Origin: a virus
Length of the DNA stretch: 23,713 bases
Direction: 5' to 3' (one strand)
IMG/VR virus record: IMGVR_UViG_3300010885_002093
Coordinates: 1-23,713 of that record
In this document: piece after piece, positions 21,111 to 23,713 of the stretch
Layout: each line of letters starts with the position of its first letter
How positions within the stretch are numbered: the stretch's first letter is position 1
Notes under the pieces: model-generated
The model's database searches: none
Told to the model about the DNA's origin: nothing
Seen by the model: the letters and a program-made list of their open reading frames with translations, nothing else
Position numbers and translations under genes: made by a program

Positions 21111-21488
21111 TTATGGACGAATCATTTCTGTCCATGACTGAGTAGGTTCGTCCCAAATATAGAGCTTTCCGTCAGCAGGGTAAGGAACAGGAGCTTCCCA
21201 TGTCCAAGTCTCTACTCGTAAAGACCAACTTGGGTAAGGCTGTTGTGCATAAAACACATCATTTGCACCATCATAAACATAACCAAGACCAGCATAATTA
21301 CCACGCAAAGCAACTCCGCCATCAGGTTGTCCTTCAGGATTATAATGAACATTGCCTTTTGTATTATAAGAAGTTTGAACCCATTGACCGGGTTGTGTTG
21401 CAATAAAATCAGCATCAGCAACAATAACTAAATCTACAGTAAATTTGTTTTCTGTGCTAGTTGGTACTACTCGTGCGTAATGTGCCAT
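21111..21488 (-). CDS. Conserved phage tail-associated protein, unknown function
   Basis: A 125-residue protein of a kind often found beside fibre or adhesin genes in aquatic phages. Its start (MAHYARVV...TVDLVIVADADFI) and centre (WVQTSYNTKGNVHY, LRGNYAGLGYVYD, YPSWSLRV) match a common pattern, ending with TWEAPVPYPADGKLYIWDEP. It may be a fibre chaperone, a tail-tip part or a baseplate-like protein; none is shown. It sits directly downstream of the 577-residue adhesin, with AAGGA before the ATG, suggesting a working pair. Confidence 0.75.
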   Translation of the reverse strand: MAHYARVVPTSTENKFTVDLVIVADADFIATQPGQWVQTSYNTKGNVHYNPEGQPDGGVALRGNYAGLGYVYDGANDVFYAQQPYPSWSLRVETWTWEAPVPYPADGKLYIWDEPTQSWTEMIRP

Positions 21489-21500
21489 TTTTTTTTCCTT

Positions 21501-23234
21501 TTAAGCCGTATAGCTTCCACTTGAGTTAAATGTAATTATAGTATTTGAACCGTTTGTTGTGATAGTTGGTGAGCCTGTTGTTGTTCCTGTATAACTTGCA
21601 GTAGGCACAGAAATGACAATAACTCCTGAACCTCCTGTACCCCCAGTACTACTATTTCCACCTGATCCGCCGCCACCAGTATTGGTAGTTCCGTTATTTC
21701 CAGCTCCAGTTGAATTTCCTGATGCACCCCCACCTACGCCACCTGAACCAGCAGGTTCGCTAGTGTCAAAACGACCACCACCGCCACCACCGCCACCAAC
21801 ATAATAAGTGCCACTAGAAAGCTGTCCAGAAGTTGAGCCAGTAATAGAATTTGCTATGCCTGCGCCACCATTTCCTGCTGGACCAGTATTTGCATTTCCG
21901 CCATTACCGCCCACTGCACCTGCACCACCGCCGCCAGCATCAGGACAATAACCTGCGCCAGATGGACCACCTGCGTTACCACCAGCGTTTCCTTGTCCTG
22001 CAGTTCCTGCTCCGCCTACGCCACCAGCCGAATTTCCCCAACCAGCACCACCACCTGAACCACCAGCAACACCGCTATTTGCACCACCACTACCAAAACC
22101 ACCACCACCGCCGCCTACTGCCGCAGTAAGACCAGTAATAGTTGAGTTTGTGCCGTTTGTTCCTACATTTGTAGCTCCACCAGCACCTCCGCCACCAACG
22201 GTTACAGTATAAGTTGTGCCGCTTGCAAAATTAGTTGTGCCTGAAACAACGCCACCTGCGCCACCACCGCCACCGCCATTATTTCCTTTACCGCCACCGC
22301 CAGCACCAGCAACAATTAAATAACTAGCTGAATAACCTTTAAATAAACTACCCGAACTAGTAAATTTGTGAATTGTTTTTCCACCAGATGAAGTTATTGT
22401 ACCACCAATAAATTGTTGTGAACCAGTATAAGAAATAATAACTACGCCTGAACCACCACTACCATTAGCAGGGGCAGGAGTACCCGTATAAACACAAGCC
22501 CCACCGCCGCCACCACCCGTATTAGCTGTTCCGCTAGAACCAGCCGTATCATAACTTGCTCCTGAAGCACCGCCGCCTCCCAATCCTCCTGATACAGAAC
22601 CAGAACCACCGCCGCCTGTACCGCCAGCACCACCGCCAGCATAGTAAGTTGCAGTCCCTGTTATAGAAGACTGAAGTCCTATACCACCTGCACCGCCAAT
22701 GCCGTTTGTGGGCCAAGTGCCTGAAGAATTTGCACCAACGCCTCCTGCACCACCGCCACCAGCAGTAGCACCAGAACCATAAGGAGTTCCGCCTAGTGAA
22801 ACACCAGCATTATTACCTTGCCCTGCAGTTCCAAGCCCCCCTGCCACATTTGTTGATTGGTTATAACCAACTGAAGAACTACCACCAGAACCACCAGTTG
22901 CGCCTTGAGTTCCGGGATTTGAATTAAAGCCGCTATGTCCACCACCAATTGCTGTTACCGTAGTTAAACCAGTTCCACTAAAGACAGAATCGCTACCATT
23001 TGTTGAATTTCCGCCATATGTTGCTCCTGAACCTCCACCACCTACTGTAATTGTATAAGTTACAGTGCCAAGCAAGGTTGCTGTGCTTTCCAAATATCCA
23101 CCAGCACCACCAGCAGCCATAGTTGCTCCACCACCGCCAGCTACAACTAAATAACTAGCGGAAACGCCAGAACTACCAGAAGTCCAACCAAAAGCCGCTA
23201 AGGAAGCTGCACCAATTTTGGATAGTCTAGGCAT
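21501..23234 (-). CDS. Glycine-rich tail adhesin with two tandem modules
   Basis: A 577-residue protein of low charge, about a third or more glycine. It has a short N-terminal region (MPRLSKIGAASLAAFGW), then two tandem modules of about 275 residues: residues 25-299 start SASYLVVAGGGGA and residues 301-577 start YSASYLIVAGAGG. Both go on with TYT-[IV]-TVGGGG, repeated GG-x-GG runs, GTAGQGN, YYAGGGAGG or YYVGGGGGG, GSGV-[IV]-[IV]-IS, and a final short module around a TSSGS or NSSGS strand. This is a repeated glycine-rich domain as in tail proteins of aquatic phages, probably receptor-binding. It follows the partial fibre gene by a TAATG overlap. Confidence 0.88.
   Translation of the reverse strand: MPRLSKIGAASLAAFGWTSGSSGVSASYLVVAGGGGATMAAGGAGGYLESTATLLGTVTYTITVGGGGSGATYGGNSTNGSDSVFSGTGLTTVTAIGGGHSGFNSNPGTQGATGGSGGSSSVGYNQSTNVAGGLGTAGQGNNAGVSLGGTPYGSGATAGGGGAGGVGANSSGTWPTNGIGGAGGIGLQSSITGTATYYAGGGAGGTGGGGSGSVSGGLGGGGASGASYDTAGSSGTANTGGGGGGACVYTGTPAPANGSGGSGVVIISYTGSQQFIGGTITSSGGKTIHKFTSSGSLFKGYSASYLIVAGAGGGGKGNNGGGGGGAGGVVSGTTNFASGTTYTVTVGGGGAGGATNVGTNGTNSTITGLTAAVGGGGGGFGSGGANSGVAGGSGGGAGWGNSAGGVGGAGTAGQGNAGGNAGGPSGAGYCPDAGGGGAGAVGGNGGNANTGPAGNGGAGIANSITGSTSGQLSSGTYYVGGGGGGGGRFDTSEPAGSGGVGGGASGNSTGAGNNGTTNTGGGGSGGNSSTGGTGGSGVIVISVPTASYTGTTTGSPTITTNGSNTIITFNSSGSYTA
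21504..22334 (-). repeat. Second glycine-rich module of the 577-residue adhesin (residues 301-577)
   Basis: Starts SASYLIVAGAGG and ends with GSPTITTNGSNTII and SSGSYTA. The final 50 or so residues are closely similar to the end of the 466-residue tail fibre at 14506, and the whole aligns with the first module of the same protein. Confidence 0.8.
22338..23162 (-). repeat. First glycine-rich module of the 577-residue adhesin (residues 25-299)
   Basis: Starts SASYLVVAGGGGA and ends GSGVVIISYTGSQQF, then HKFTSSGSLF. It has nearly the same length as the second module and the same order of landmarks, so it arose by duplication. Confidence 0.8.
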
Positions 23235-23713
23235 TATTTAAACTGAGTTACTGAAGCTAATACCGTAAATGTTGCAGAAGCTGTTTTAGTAATAACATAG
23301 TTATAAACATCAATTCCGCTTGCATTTCCTGAAGTTGGTGCTGTGCCGCCTTGCCATTTAGGAGTTACCGTTGTGCCGTCAATTGTGTAAGCATTGTTGT
23401 AATAAGCCGTAGTTCCTTGGGTAACCATAAAAGTAACGGCAATCGTATCATTGGTTGACATTAAGGTATTTAAAGAAGTACCGCTTGATGCTCTAAAGTT
23501 AACAGTCCAGTTTGCACTTGCATTACTCGTGTAATACAAAACAGATTGGGTTGTTACATCATAGTTAATCGTACCTGTTGCCGCAGTTGCTGAGACCGTT
23601 GATGGCTCAATAATATTAGCTGTTTTAAAAGCACTAACGCTAGACGTGCCTAAAAAGGTTTGTAATGCTGTAAACGAAGTAGAAGTTCCGGGGGCAACAT
23701 AGTCTGTTCCCGC
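23234..23713 (-). CDS. Tail fibre or structural protein, C-terminal part (5' end cut by window)
   Basis: The frame runs off the right edge of the window with no stop, so 159 C-terminal residues are visible. It is Thr/Ser/Ala-rich and beta-like: GTDYVAPGTSTSFTALQTF, then NIIEPSTVSATAATGTINYD, TTQSVLYYTSNASANWTVNF, WQGGTAPTSGNASGIDVYNY and VLASVTQF. These segments are a common C-terminal module of fibre or appendage proteins in marine and freshwater phages as I recall. It is followed by the adhesin (TAATG). Its full length and N-terminal domain cannot be seen. Confidence 0.8.
   Translation of the reverse strand, partial: AGTDYVAPGTSTSFTALQTFLGTSSVSAFKTANIIEPSTVSATAATGTINYDVTTQSVLYYTSNASANWTVNFRASSGTSLNTLMSTNDTIAVTFMVTQGTTAYYNNAYTIDGTTVTPKWQGGTAPTSGNASGIDVYNYVITKTASATFTVLASVTQFK

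Noticed and set aside
21501-23234. CRISPR-like or satellite repeat
   Set aside because: The repetition is low-complexity glycine coding with irregular spacing; there is no regular repeat-spacer pattern.
1-23713. tRNA genes, integrase, attachment site or prophage border
   Set aside because: Gaps between genes are too short for tRNAs and no recombinase motif is seen; nothing supports a lysogenic module in this window.

Overview
The window is part of the genome of a tailed phage that infects a Gram-negative bacterium. It is most likely a lytic, short-tailed, T7-like podovirus of the kind common in fresh water and the sea. The evidence is a T7 gp4-type helicase and a T7 gp5-type DNA polymerase on one strand, and T7-style tail and ejection proteins plus a spanin-containing lysis cassette on the other. 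Genes are packed almost end to end, many with ATGA or TAATG stop/start overlaps. No integrase, repressor, tRNA or insertion sequence is visible. Head genes, terminase and any phage RNA polymerase lie outside the window, so a closer placement is not possible.

Bases 1-9368 (+ strand) form the replication and nucleotide module: C-terminal part of the helicase, several small conserved proteins, a secreted seven-residue-repeat protein, DNA polymerase, a single-stranded DNA binding protein, a flap-type 5'-3' exonuclease, a PD-(D/E)XK-like nuclease, a DnaQ-fold exonuclease with a zinc ribbon, a DUF3310 protein and a B12-dependent (class II) ribonucleotide reductase. Together these can open, copy and process DNA and make dNTPs from host nucleotides. 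Sigma70-like promoters are seen before the polymerase and before the SSB gene, and possibly inside the DUF3310 gene.

A hairpin with a T-run at 9373-9398 sits between the converging gene blocks. Bases 9400-23713 (- strand) are late genes. In transcription order (high to low coordinates) they are: the end of a tail/fibre protein, a large glycine-rich adhesin, several small virion or accessory proteins, a lysis cassette (holin, SAR-type lysozyme, Rz with Rz1 embedded in it), a strong promoter at 18389-18417, tail tube proteins A and B, a glycine-rich tail fibre, a small unknown protein and three internal virion (ejection) proteins, the last carrying a lytic transglycosylase domain.

The most interesting points are the SSB promoter flanked by a perfect 11-bp direct repeat, strict heptad arrays in a putative ejection protein and in a secreted early protein, a DNA polymerase apparently lacking the thioredoxin-binding insertion, a possible leaderless start for that polymerase, and duplicated glycine-rich adhesin modules at two loci.
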